DNA from: Paralithodes platypus
Taxonomy: Eukaryota; Arthropoda; Malacostraca; Decapoda; Lithodidae
Direction: 5' to 3'
Assembly (NCBI GenBank): GCA_032716605.1
Contig: CM064519.1
Location: forward strand, 18,462,551-18,526,550
Length of the DNA: 64,000 nucleotides
Shown one piece after another: positions 33,383 through 44,129 of the stretch. Positions within the stretch are counted from its first letter, which is position 1; each line of letters opens with the position of its first letter. Position numbers and translations under genes: made by a program. The notes beneath the pieces were generated by a model, which worked only from the letters and a program-made list of their open reading frames with translations, had not been told where the DNA came from and searched no databases.

Positions 33383-34317
33383 CTTGAACTCCTCCAGGAT
33401 GTATTCCGTGATGTTCTTTATGGTGCCGAGTCAGGAGTGGGAATGGGAACGTTGTGGCCAGCCCTGCCCTTTTGTAGTTCCCAGATTCCAACCCAGACCT
33501 ACGTGGTTGACAAAGACTGTCTTTGTCTGTGTTTGGACAGACGGGGTGTGCCTACGATTGTCCGGAAACGGTCCACGTAAGTCCTACAAACTCCCAAGAC
33601 GTACGGCCTCAGCTACGCAGGTCTTGTGGGGGCATGGCCATGGGCGTTGCCTGTTTCCGCAAATCGGGCAGCCCAGGCGGACTAACGGGGACATGCTTAC
33701 GCAAGTCGCAAGCACATACGTAGTTCCATACGACTACATTACGTCTGACGTAACACTGGCCCCGTCACGGTACGTCTGTCGGGAAGTGCAATAGTCGTGG
33801 TCTATACGGGTGTACACGGCCGGACTACGCCCGTCAGAACACAAAATTGGCGATCACGCCTGACGGGAGCTGTCGGGAGCGATATACATGAATGTGTGAC
33901 CCCAGCATGACTCACTATGCTGTGTAACAAATGTGTGAGTATCTAGGGTGTATATTGTACTTATAAAATACATATCTGCGACAGATATATTATTAATTAG
34001 CAATTGTTTTATTTAACATATGTGTATTGCTTGATAACAAAGACATAATATATACGTAATCTACCGATCTACAGGTAATTAATACAAAAAATAGTGCTTA
34101 ATGACCAATAACTTCATTAAAAATCAAATTTTTGAAAAAGTGAAAAATTCATTTCTCAAAATATTATATTTATGCATATTGTGTCAAACTGTCAACCCCG
34201 TAGCTCAAAAAATGCAAAAACTACAGACATGTCAAATTTTGCATGGAAAAATGCGATTTGCGGCTAAACCACACAGAGTTCGAGGATGATATTAAAATCC
34301 GTACAAAAAAACTTTAC

Positions 34318-34535
34318 AAAACAAGGGTCAAAAGTTGCGGTAAATCGATTGAGACAAGTTAGAATGTCGTTGGTCCAATATTTGAGGGCGTGATTTTGGG
34401 TGGACGGGCGGGCAACCCGCAGTCAGAGCTGGGTTCTCTCTCAGCCCATCCCCTCCCCCTACCTACCCCACCCCAACCCCGCATTACTTGAAGATATTTC
34501 TTTTTACCCAATATTCCCTTGTATTTTCTTATTAG

Positions 34536-34570
<35 letters not shown>

Positions 34571-34850
34571 CTTACGAATTGCATCGTTTATTGATTTATA
34601 CGGTAGTTAATTATAATTATTTGTATTTTGTATAGATAATCGAAGAGGATTATTTAATTATATGCGTACGAATGTCAGTGTGTAAGAATAAATAGCTAGG
34701 GATTATATAATGGTTTAAATATTATATATATTGGTGTTATTTAAATCTTATTAAACGTACATAATATATACTATATATGACATTTAGTTAGTGTCACTTA
34801 AATCTACATATACATGTTGGTGTGATATAGAACATTGATAAACCTATATG
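34318..34850 (+). repeat. Large inverted repeat, right arm (P-related)
   Basis: Partner of 31040-31503. It includes a (TA)n run at about 34536-34565 absent from the left arm. The P-like lead-in (GCTCAAAAAATGCAAAAACT..) starts at about 34190. Confidence 0.88.
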
Positions 34851-34904
34851 TAATTACACACACACATACACACACACACACATTATGTGTGACTTAGACT
34901 GCTT

Positions 34905-35265
34905 TACATTTCGTGTGTCCAGGTATTTTGACTCTTAACATCCCTTGAATTTGGTTCTGTCTCTTTTAATTTGTGGGGAGACACTCGCTACAGGCAACCT
35001 GCCTTTTGTCTCCTCCATACACATACAAACACAGTGTCTGACTGACTGGATGTAACTGACTGTGTGTTTATAACTAACTGTGTGACTAACTGATTGACTT
35101 TGTTTATGTGGATGAGGGAGATAAAAGACAAAACTGTCTGTGACGATTGCCTCCCCCAGAGTTGAAAGAGTGACAGGGCCAAAATCAGGGAATGTTCGAG
35201 CCAAAATGTCTGGACACCCGGAGTTTGAAGCAATTTAAGTCATAGGATGAGGAAAAGATGAAGGA
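34905..35265. mobile_element. Two LINE beta tails, head to head
   Basis: A plus-strand tail (about 34905-35030, FRVSRYF.. then CCTTTTGTCTCC) and a minus-strand tail (about 35095-35265, LLQTPGVQTFWLEHSLILAL) lie about 65 bp apart in opposite orientation within the GACT array. Both are 5'-truncated. Confidence 0.7.
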
Positions 35266-35269
35266 AAGA

Positions 35270-36060
35270 TTGACTGGGTGTAACTGACTGTGTGTATATA
35301 ACTGGCTGGCTAACTGACTGACTAACTGATTGATTGACTGACTGGATGTAACTGACTGTGTGTTTATAACTAAGCATGTAGCATAAGAGTGTGACTGACT
35401 GATTGACTGACTGACTGGGTGTGACTGGGTGTTAAACTGTTAATAAATAAGCTTGTGACTAAATGGCTGACTGACTGACTGACTGGTTGTAACTGACTAT
35501 GTGTATATAACTGTGTGAACAACTGATTGACTGACTGGTTGTAACTGACTATGTGTATATAACTGTGACTAACTGATTGACTGATTGGATGCAATGACTG
35601 TGTTTATAACTGTGTAACTAATTGGCTGACTAACTGATTGGGTGACAGTCCTACTGACTGAGTGTATGCCTGACTGTGTGCCTGACTGATTGCTTCAGTC
35701 TGTGATTGACTATATGACAGTCACATGCAGATAGTTATCACAAACAATCAGTCTGTCACACACTGTATGTATCCCATTCTCCGTTAGTCACACTCACACT
35801 GTCACACATATTCATACACAGTCAGTCAATCATGCACATTAAGTCACACACAGTCACATAATAAGTCAGTCACACAGTCAGTCAGTACCACATACAGTCA
35901 GTCAGGTATACAGACGTCAGTCACAGAGTCACACAGTAAGTCTATAACACAGGCTGTCAGTCATACAGTCAGTTAATTACATAGTCAGTCAGTACACAAC
36001 CAGTCAATCAGTCACACGGTCAGTCAGCCATATGGTCAGTTAACCACAGTCAGTCAAGTC
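35270..36060. repeat. GACT array switching to its complement (AGTC)
   Basis: Up to about 35715 the plus strand reads TGACTGAC-type repeats. From about 35722 to 36060 it reads CAGTCAGTC/AGTCACAC-type repeats, the reverse complement. The pair can fold back over several hundred bases. The block from 35648 recurs at 38411. Confidence 0.9.
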
Positions 36061-36330
36061 AGATGTATCAGATGTTACTGATTGGCTGTATGTGTTACTG
36101 ACTGGCTGTATGTGTTACTGACTGGCTGTATGTGTTACTGAATGGCTGTATGTGTTACTGACTGGCTGTATGTGTTACTGACTGGATGTATGTGTTACTG
36201 ACTGGCTGTGTGTGTTACTGATTGGCTGTGTGTTACTGACTGGCTGAATGTGTTACTGACTGGCTGTATGTATTATTGACTGGCTGTATATGTTACTGAC
36301 TGGCTGAATGTGTTACTGACCGAATGTGTT
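36061..36330. repeat. 20-bp tandem repeat (GACTGGCTGTATGTGTTACT)
   Basis: About 13 units, mostly 20 bp, with CTGAATG and CTGTGTG variants. The array returns to the GACT strand sense. Confidence 0.95.
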
Positions 36331-36900
36331 ACTGATTGAAATTATTAATAAACAACTGGATGTGTTACTGACTGACTGAATGTATTACTGAATATGTTAC
36401 TCAATGGCAGTGTGAATGATAGACTAATTATTTTAATGACTGACTGAATGTGTTACTGACAATGTATTACTGACTATATGTGTGAATGAGTGACTGAATA
36501 ATTACTGTATGAATGACTGTGTTATTTATTCACTGACTCAGCGTTTAACCAACTGACTTAGTATTTTACAGACAGAGTGAATGTGTTACTAACTTAGTAA
36601 CTGGCTGCATGTGTAACTGACTGAGTGTAATGATGTACAGTCAAGCAAATTCGTGAGTTTGTTGGCTGGGAACTGCAGATATATAATAATAGTAATAATA
36701 ATAATCATAGAAATAATGTGGTTATTTTAATATATCATTAAAATATATATACGATGACAAATTAATGTAATTATATATAATTATGTATTAGGTTAATGCT
36801 GCAATATTTCAAGTAAATAAAAAACGTTGTAAATTCATTGAAAATAAAAAAAAATCGAAAAAGTGAGATACAACATTTCTCTTTATTAATATATGTATCT
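36331..36900. repeat. GACT array tail and AT-rich end of segmental duplication, copy 1
   Basis: TTCGTGAGTTTGTTGGCTGG and the AT-rich stretch to about 36870 recur at about 40204-40415 in the same order, so 35648-36870 and 38411-40415 are copies of one segment. Confidence 0.88.
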
Positions 36901-36902
36901 TG

Positions 36903-37560
36903 GTGTCCAAATTTTAGCCTCATAGTTCAAAAAATGAAAAGGTTATGGCCAATTCAAATTTTGTTTGTAAAAACACGATTTCCGGCTAAACCAGACGGAA
37001 TTGGAGGTTAATATTAAAATCTGTGGAAAAAACTACTCAAAATTGTTTTAACAGTTACGGTAAATCGTTTGCAACAGGTTAGAATGTCGTAGCTGCAATA
37101 TTTAAGGGTGTGATTTTGGGCGGCTGGGTCGTGGCGGGCGAGTTAGCTCTGTTTGTCTTTCTCAACCCTCCCCCCTCCTCCCCTACCTTCTCTCCAGTCT
37201 ACCCGCTCCACTTCCATATTTTTGTTTTCATCATTATTATAGATTATTATTTTACTATTTATATACCTATTTATTATCTTTACAAATTCCGCCGTTAGTA
37301 TATTTGTTAATATCATTCATCATTTAATAAATATAATTTGAATAATTAGTTTATATGTATATTCAAGCACTTATATTTGTTTTGCTATAATGTATATTAT
37401 ATAGAACAGTTATATACATAATATAAGTATAAGTGGTATGTAGATTGGCTTAAACAAAATACTGTGTTTAGTTGATAGTTTGATATGTTGAGTTTACAGT
37501 AATATAACCGTAAATTAATTTATTTTCTAAAATTAAATTATCTTGACAAATGCCTGTGAC
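36903..37560. repeat. AT-rich repeat P, copy 2
   Basis: Longer copy of 24865-25394, with an extra GC-rich piece (GGGCGGCTGGGTCGTGGCGG at about 37118). It is followed by the same TGCCTGTGACTGATTTTGCT lead into a GACT array. Confidence 0.88.
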
Positions 37561-37699
37561 TGATTTTGCTTCTGACTGACTGTATGGGTGACAGTGGCTG
37601 GCTGTGTGTGACTGTATGTTACTGTCTGACTGCTTACCTATTGAATGATAGTGGGGAATTAAGAAGCAGGCTTCTTGTGTGAACCCCACCTCCAAAGAC

Positions 37700-38285
37700 T
37701 AGTCAGCCAATATTAACTAGGTTATGTTATTATGTTTGTCGTATCTGGCTTTAAAAGTGGCAATCGTTGGCGCTGTAACCACACTCTCTGGGAGTGCGTT
37801 CCACTCGTCGATGACTCTGATAGAGAACCAAATCCCCTTCAGTGTCGTTCTCCAGTGGTCTGGTTTGGAGAGTTTCAGCGAGTGGCCCCGTAGGTGGTTG
37901 TTATTTTTCTGGAAAAACCTGGTGTATGGTATGTCCTCAAAGCCGTGTAGAAGTTTGTATGTTTCTATCATGTCCCCTCGTTTTCTGCGGTCACTTAGTG
38001 TCTGGAGGCCAAGATGCTTACACCTTTCTTCGTAAGGTAATTCTTCTAGGTTTGGGACCATCTTGGTTGCTCTTCGCTGCACCCTCTCAATAGTCTGTAT
38101 GTCCTTGATTAGGTAGGGTGACCAACATTGGACACCAAAATCGAGGATCGGGCGCACCAGTGACACATAGAGTGGTACAAGGATTTCTTTGTCCAATATG
38201 GAGAAGTTCCTCTTAATTATGCCCAAACGACTATTTGCTTGTGCAGCGATTTTAGCGACATGTGCTGAGGATTTTAGGTCTGAGG
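37700..38285 (-). mobile_element. CR1-like LINE 3' fragment
   Basis: The minus strand is open from 38226 to 37717 and encodes the post-RT C-terminus (LYVSLVRPILDFGVQCWSPY, VQRRATKMVPNLEELPYEER, IDEWNALPESVV). The frame extends upstream to about 38283 with KIAAQANSRLG-like residues. There is no RT core, so it is 5'-truncated. It is the least damaged tail fragment in the GACT domain and belongs to a different subfamily from the copies at 1034 and 7924. Confidence 0.88.
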
Positions 38286-38289
38286 ATAT

Positions 38290-39392
38290 AATAATGACTG
38301 TGACTGGCTATATGTGACTGATTGACTGTGTGGTGTGACTGTATGTTACTGACTGTCTGTGTGTGACTGACTGACTTTCTGACTGTTTATTACTGAATGT
38401 GTTACTATATGAGTGTCCTACAGACTGAGTGTATGCCTGACTGATTGCTTAAGTATGTGATTGGCTATATATGACAGTCACATGCAGTTAGTCAGTCACA
38501 AACAATCAGTCTGTCACACAATATACGTATCCCATTCACCGTTAGTCACACTGTCACACATAGTCATACACAGCCAGTCAATCATGCAGATTAAGTCACA
38601 CACAGTCACATAATAAGTCAGTCACACAGTCAGTCAGTACCACATAGTCAGTTAGGTACACAGACGTCAGTAACAGAGTTACACAGTAAGTCTATAACAC
38701 AGGTTGTCAGTCATACAGTCAGTCAATTACACGTCCAGTCAGTTACGCAGTCAATCAGTCACACGGTCAGTCAGTCAACCACAGTCTGTCACATGGACAG
38801 ACAACCTCACTGTATTTTTTTTTCTTTTCTATGTGATTGAGGGAGGCAAAAGGCAGAACTGCCTATAGCGAGTGCCTCCCCCATAGTTGAAAGAGTGACA
38901 GTTCCAAAATCAAGGGACGTTTGAGCCACATAGTCTGTTAGTTAGTCAGTCATACACACAGTCAGTCAGTCAGTCAACCATAAAGTCAGTCGGTCAACCA
39001 CACAGTCAATCAACCAAACATTCAGTCGGTCAATGACAGTCAGGCAGTCAACAACCTAATCAGTCAGTCAACCATAGAGTAAGTCAGTCAACCACAGTCA
39101 GTCAGTCAGTCCATCGGTCTCGTGGGTGAAGAACATCTCAGCAGGATGTAAAGTTGGCCACATTAATTGGCATCCACTCTCTAATATTTGGTATGGAAGG
39201 AATGATTGACTGAATGCGTTACTGACTGACTGACTGCGTTACTGATTGACTGAATGTGGTTACTGATAGACTATATGTTACTGACTGAATGTGTTACTGA
39301 CTGACTGAATGTGTTGCTGAATGAATTAATGTGGTTACTGATTGAAATTGTTAATGAATGACTGAATATGTTACTGATTGACTGAATGTTAC
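38290..39392. repeat. GACT/AGTC array, segmental duplication copy 2
   Basis: GACT sense to about 38465, AGTC sense from about 38470 to 39115, then GACT sense again. 38411-38800 is a near copy of 35648-36050 (CACATGCAG.., AATCATGCA.ATTAAGTCAC). A minus-strand LINE beta tail is inserted at 38826-38935. Confidence 0.88.
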
Positions 39393-39394
39393 TA

Positions 39395-39796
39395 ATAATA
39401 ATAATAATAATAATAATAATATTTATTCAGTTAGCAATTTACAGAGTTGGTACCACATAGTATGTTATAAATATGACATGTACCAGCCTTGCATAATTCC
39501 AACTAAGGATAGCCCAATAAGGCCGTTAGGCGTATTTCCATTGGGGTCCTTGTGGGATTAGGTTAGCTGGGGAAATGGGGAGGATAAAGAAATAGATACT
39601 TTAGAGAAAGTATTTTTAGGGGGTTATTTTAAGATACCTTACATCCTATAGTAAATATCAGTAATCCGTAATCAGTAATAATTTCAGATTGGTTTGTCTA
39701 TCTCTTATGTCGTATTTAGTAGTAGACATAAGCAGCTGTCCGGTTCAAGTATTCCTTCAGGCTACGTCTGAAGGAATACAGTGTTCTCTTTTCACT
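39395..39796 (-). mobile_element. Retroposon with (ATT)n tail, inserted in GACT array
   Basis: On the minus strand it ends in (ATT)n (39395-39421) preceded by CTGAATAAATATT and CGCCTAACGGCCTTATTGGG. Its 5' edge has a hairpin with a 12-bp stem (39749-39760 / 39768-39779). The array motif (GACTGAATG) resumes at 39797. A shorter, diverged copy lies at 51626-51775. No frame is recognised. A LINE 3' end is likely. Confidence 0.75.
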
Positions 39797-40415
39797 GATT
39801 GACTGAATGTGTTACTGACTGAATGTATATGTCTGTCTTACTGACTGCCTGAATATGTTATTGATTGATTGACTGAAATTGCTAATGAACGACTGAATGT
39901 GTTAATGATTGACTGAATGTGTTACTATGGCTTTGATTAATTGACTGAATATGTTACTCAATGACAGTGTGAATATGATAACCAGATTTTTTTAATGACT
40001 GACTGAATGTGTTACTGACTAAATGTGTGAATGACTGACTGAATGATTATGGATTGTGTGAATGACTGTTTGTTAGTCACTAGTCACTAGATTTGGCATA
40101 TATAACCAACTGACTTAGTAGCCTATGTTACAGACGGACTGAATGTGTTACTAAGTAACTGGCTGCATGTGTAATTGACTGAATGTAATGATGTATAGCA
40201 AACTCGTGAGTTTGTTGGCTGGAAACTGTTTTCAGACATATAATAACAATAATAATCATATTAATAGTTTGGTAATTTTAATAGATTGTTAAAATATATA
40301 GGATGACAAATTAATGTAAAATATACTGTAATAAGCTAAATCACAATTATGTATTGGGTTAATGGTACAATACTTTAATTAAATAGAAAACGTTGCAAAT
40401 TCATTAAAAATAAAA
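39797..40415. repeat. GACT array end and AT-rich terminus, copy 2
   Basis: Parallel to 36340-36870, ending the composite domain. An unrelated, mostly unique AT-rich region follows. Confidence 0.85.
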
Positions 40416-41288
40416 ATTGTTTTAGTATTTGGTTTCAGTTTAGTTTAGTTGTTGCTTGATGTAGGCCTACGCACGTGGAAGGTATGTTTACACATTTGAA
40501 GAAACCGCCGAACTGCAGTACGAAATATGTTTGATATGGTAAATATATTACCCTTTCAATTTGGCAATATACAATGGATTTTGTAATCATTTATTTTTGC
40601 ATAATTACCAGTTTGTTTTACAGTAATTATTATATGACATTAGAAGCCTTTATTTACATATTTAACATTATTCATCAATTGAAATGCTGCTAGGTGTAGC
40701 GATGTAGCGGCTTTGGCAGCTTTCTTAACGCCTCCACTAAAAACTATTTTATGAACAACTTTTAAGGATTTACTTTTACTTTTAAGTACTTAATTTTAGT
40801 TAAAAGTACTTTTAGGGAAATTTTAAAATATTTGTTTATAAATACCGGCCCCAATATTTACTTTTAAGTTCTTCCTGAGGCTGAACAGTGTTGCCAACTT
40901 AGCTATTTTTCCGCTAGATCTAGAGGTATTTACTTCGATTTTGCGGCAATTTCTTACAACTTACATAATTCCTATGGATATTCTAGATAGTTCAGACGTT
41001 TTAGAGCGATATTATGGAGATTGTGGTATTTTTCTAGCGATTATTTACATATAGGCCTATGTAGTTGTACTATCTAACGGTATTCTAGCGAGTTTTGAGA
41101 GCGGGTTTAGCGATATTTTGTTTTTTGATATGGTAATATTGCTCGAGAGGTTCGTATCAGTTGACAGTTTGTTGTTGACATCAAAGCGGTTGTGCGAATA
41201 TTAGTGTGCTCGTCAGCCTTGCCACTATTATTCGTGTCCATAGAGCAATTTACTGTAAGTTAATAGCCTAGTTATAAACATATTACTA
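40416..41288. other. No ORF; putative upstream region of the retropepsin gene
   Basis: AT-rich. TCAGTT at 41157-41162 matches the arthropod initiator consensus and lies about 130 bp before the ATG. A correctly spaced downstream element is not evident, so the promoter is only a possibility. Confidence 0.35.
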
Positions 41289-42508
41289 ATGGCCCCAAAG
41301 GGAATGGCCCCCAAGGGAAGGACAGGTGTCCGTAGGTTGAACTTAAGGTGGGAAAATGAGGGGACAAATTTGACTTTGGATGCCAAAATCCTTGGGCGTA
41401 AAATACATTTTAAATTAGATACAAGGTCGCCTGTTACTTGCATCCCCAAGGCTTTCCTATACCTTGGTGGGCTTCGAGATCAGTTCATAAAGTATGAAGT
41501 TATTATGGGATGTTCTGGATTTGTTGGCAACCAGGATGTAACTTTTGAAGATGGCTTAGTCCTTCGGCCATACCTTGCTGTGTATGATCGCTTTGCAGCA
41601 AATGATTGCCTTCTGGGAGCCGACATCCTGATGTCTCATTGCGCGACAATAGTCATGAACAGTGATCCCCCCTACCTCTTATTGCGTGATTTGCATGTGA
41701 CTCCCATTCCTCGAATGGCAGGCCTAGTCCCTGTCACCATTAATGGGAATATTGTTATGGCCGGTCTTGACACTGGAGCTACCTCTCTTCACCTCACTCA
41801 AAACATTGTTGATAAATTAGGTCTGCCTGTTGGTAAACTACCATCCAAACGCATCATACGAGGTATTCATCGTACTGTTGTATCAGATGTGTATTACCCC
41901 AATGTTTCTGTTGGTGTCTGTGGAGTTACGACAGTTGTTGATGGAGGGCCTGTTATTTTGGGTATGGGTTTTTCTCTCATCGGCATGAAAATTTTGAAGA
42001 CCTTGAAAAAGATCCGTATGACTCTTCACGGGCATGGAATCTTGGAAGATGAAAACTACGTACAATTTTGCAAAGAACAAAACAAACTGTTCTATCCGAT
42101 ATTGGGCGTGTCCAATGAGCCATTATCTCTAAAGAGTAATGAGAAGACCTGTGCCAAAACAAAACAAAAATCTAGGAAACCTGGTAAGGGAAAGTAAATT
42201 TTTTGGTATCCTACATATCCTATTATCGTTTACCGAAACTAGCCTACCACAACTTTTGTCTAACAATTGAAGTCTATTGTTTAGCCAACCCAAGGACACT
42301 AAGAACGAAGGAAGCCAATAATCCTAAGGACTCCAAGAAAGAAGCTAATCCACCCAAGGAAGCTAAAAAGGAGGTTCACCAGCCCAAGGAAGCAAAGAAG
42401 GAAAACATCCCTCCTAAGCAGGGTGTCAATCCACAAAATATGAATTGTGTTATCATTATGGTTTATTATTTTGTTATCATTATAGCGCGGCGAAGGCGCG
42501 AGCTCTAG
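41289..42508 (+). CDS. Two-lobed retropepsin-like protein, predicted two exons
   Basis: Aspartic protease-like protein. Exon 1 (41289-42183) is open for 302 codons and holds two retropepsin-like units. Unit 1 has FKLDTRSPV (Asp44) and CLLGADIL (107-114). Unit 2 has MAGLDTGATS (Asp161) and PVILGMGFSL (221-230). Retropepsins normally work as homodimers, one Asp-Thr-Gly per chain; here both units sit in one chain and both keep the Asp, though unit 1 reads DTRS. Without splicing, TAA ends the frame at 42195. A GT-AG intron at 42184-42284 (donor CTG|GTAAGG, acceptor TGTTTAG) joins in phase to a Lys/Pro/Glu-rich tail of about 10-residue repeats (PKEAKKEVHQ type), giving 372 residues. The last 30 or so residues come from a hAT-like MITE. 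No RT, RNase H or integrase follows, so it looks domesticated rather than part of a live retroelement. Met6 has a better start context than Met1. Confidence 0.7.
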
Positions 42509-42738
42509 GGGGGTCCGGGGGCATGCCCCCCAGCTTTTTTTTTTTGAGAATTTAGGTGTCTAAACCAGTATTTCCTGCAATAAAAAAACAATCAAGATGG
42601 AAAATATGGAGACCAAAATTGTGTCAATTTAGCCTAGCCTACCTTTTTTTTTTTGGGGGGGGGGGGGAGTTTCTGTTATCATTATACAAAAAGTTCATTG
42701 CGTTATCACTCAAAAAAACAGCGTCGTTTGACACCCTG
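42419..42738. mobile_element. hAT-like MITE in the 3' end of the retropepsin gene
   Basis: Ends CAGGGTGTCAA and TTGACACCCTG are inverted, and GTTATCATTA recurs four times inside, along with a GC-rich hairpin (GGGGGTCCGGGGGCATGCCCCCC, about 42510-42532). CAGGG ends fit hAT. No 8-bp target duplication is seen, which is a weakness. The flank GTTGATTAG directly after it would give a stop two codons past the insertion point in the gene's frame. Confidence 0.65.
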
Positions 42739-42770
42739 GTTGATTAGGCTATTGATAAGAGAAAAATCAA

Positions 42771-42991
42771 GGTAAGATTAGGAGTAGTGGGCATACCACT
42801 ACCACTATAGTCTATAGGCCTACCGCATAAATCATCTATAAAAACTTAACCTAACATAACTTAACCTTGGCCTAGTATTCTCATTACTACATGAAAACTA
42901 GGTTAGGTTAGGTTGTTTGGTTAGGTTAACATTGTATAGATGAGTTATGCTGTATGTCGGTTGTAGTACGCCCACTACTCTTAATCTTACC
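42771..42991. mobile_element. GG8-family element F (221 bp)
   Basis: Ends GGTAAGATTAGGAGTAGTGG and its inverted copy at the right. AAAATCAA / AAAATCAG flank it as an 8-bp duplication with one mismatch. The centre holds CCTAACCTAAC-like and GGTTAGGTTAGG-like words. Confidence 0.8.
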
Positions 42992-43066
42992 AAAATCAGC
43001 TCAAATGTGACAAAAGCGGGTAAAAATTGAAGACCCCGGACAGCCTTGGGCAAGAATGTTAAGTGC

Positions 43067-43162
43067 GGGCGTACCGCCAGCCTTGTTTACACTACGCGTA
43101 GTGGCGTCGGACCTTTCCCATCATGTTCCCGTCTATTTTGACTGCCTTTAGATATAAAAATA
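43067..43162. repeat. Duplicated spacer segment
   Basis: CTTGTTTACACTACGCG through CATCATGTTCCCGTCTATTT and TGACTGCCTTT recurs at about 52509-52600 with small changes. Origin unknown. Confidence 0.75.
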
Positions 43163-43258
43163 TGGATGGAGTCATGAAAGAAATACTATCAAGAGCAGTG
43201 GATGTTGGTGTATCGCTGAAAAGGGAGGGAATTGAGTGGAAGCTACCTATACTGCTGA
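43160..43258 (+). mobile_element. Isolated 99-bp RT segment identical to the RTE LINE
   Basis: Identical base for base by eye to the complement of 22884-22982, the part coding GVMKEILSRAVDVGVSL.. up to the residue just before the FLDD box. Neither the LINE 3' end nor any other LINE sequence adjoins it, so it is not a standard 5'-truncated insertion. Confidence 0.88.
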
Positions 43259-43302
43259 CTCACAGAAAGATAAGGTTACCATTTATGGAAGGAAGGGTTT
43301 CT

Positions 43303-43973
43303 GGAAAAATGTTATTTTAATACCACGAATTTTCCGAGTGTTTTTTATAAACAAAATTGTTCATTTGCATCAATATATAGTGCTTGTAATTAATTAGAAA
43401 TCTCGGGAAAACCTATTTTCCCCATTAGGCCTATCGATCGATGTTGAGACACGTCCCTCCCCCCCGATAGTGATTTGAAAAGACCTTAGCCTAACCTAAC
43501 AACCTTACCTAACCTAACCTAGTATTATGGGTGGGGGCTGCCGCCCCCACACCCCCGCTGGTTGAGTACTAATCCCTTAGTTAATAAAAAAAAAAAAATG
43601 GATGTCTAGTATACGAAGGTAAAAGTCGATGAAGTCTACGGTGTTTACTGTGCAATCTTCAGCTTTGATTGTACATTGATAACGGGAAAGTACCGATTGA
43701 CAACCTTGTTACGAAAATTAAATTTTAGTACCATACTTTTATATTAGGTTTTTCCGAGGGTTTAACACATTTTCATATGATCTTTAGAGCTATCGATAAC
43801 TGGAAGTACCGTATTGACAACCTTGTTAAGATTTTTTTTTTTAGTACCATACTTTTTTATTAGGTTTTGCCGAGGGTTAAAACAAATTTTCTTATGATCT
43901 TTAGAGCATATAGATTCAATATTTATATTCAAATATATCACAAAAATTTGTGGTATTAAAATAACATTGAACC
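43303..43973 (+). mobile_element. GG8-family element, copy A (671 bp)
   Basis: Starts GGAAAAATGTTATTTTAATA, ends in the inverted TATTAAAATAACATTGAACC, and is flanked by GGGTTTCT (43295-43302 and 43974-43981). The interior contains a TTAGG-like tract (CCTTACCTAACCTAACC), a GC-rich hairpin (GGGGGCTGCCGCCCCC) and two tandem ~140-bp subrepeats (GTATTGACAACCTTGTTA..). No transposase. GG ends and an 8-bp duplication do not settle the superfamily (Merlin, P or hAT-like possible). Confidence 0.88.
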
Positions 43974-44129
43974 GGGTTTCTTAGGCCTAGGCCTAGGCTA
44001 TTGGTCAATATTGAAGACGCCCCACAATATTGGTAGAAAATAATTTGACATGCCATTTTATTCTACATATTATAACCTACCCAACATAGGCTATTTACAT
44101 AGGCCTAGGCCTAATCAGATGTTTACATA

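Larger units (their letters stand above)
31706..33907 (-). mobile_element. PIF/Harbinger DNA transposon, complete ends, dead transposase
   Basis: Terminal inverted repeats begin TGCTGGGGTCACACATTCA at both ends and extend about 33 bp with few mismatches. TGA at 31703-31705 and 33908-33910 fits the 3-bp target duplication of this superfamily, although TWA is usual. Subterminal regions on both sides are dense in ACGTA/TACGT words. The single recognisable gene is a broken DDE transposase on the minus strand. The separate Myb/SANT gene typical of the superfamily is not seen. The element sits in a GACT array between inverted repeats. Confidence 0.9.

Noticed and set aside
43490..43520. True telomere or chromosome end
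   Set aside because: TTAGG-like tracts are under 30 bp, imperfect and confined to mobile elements.
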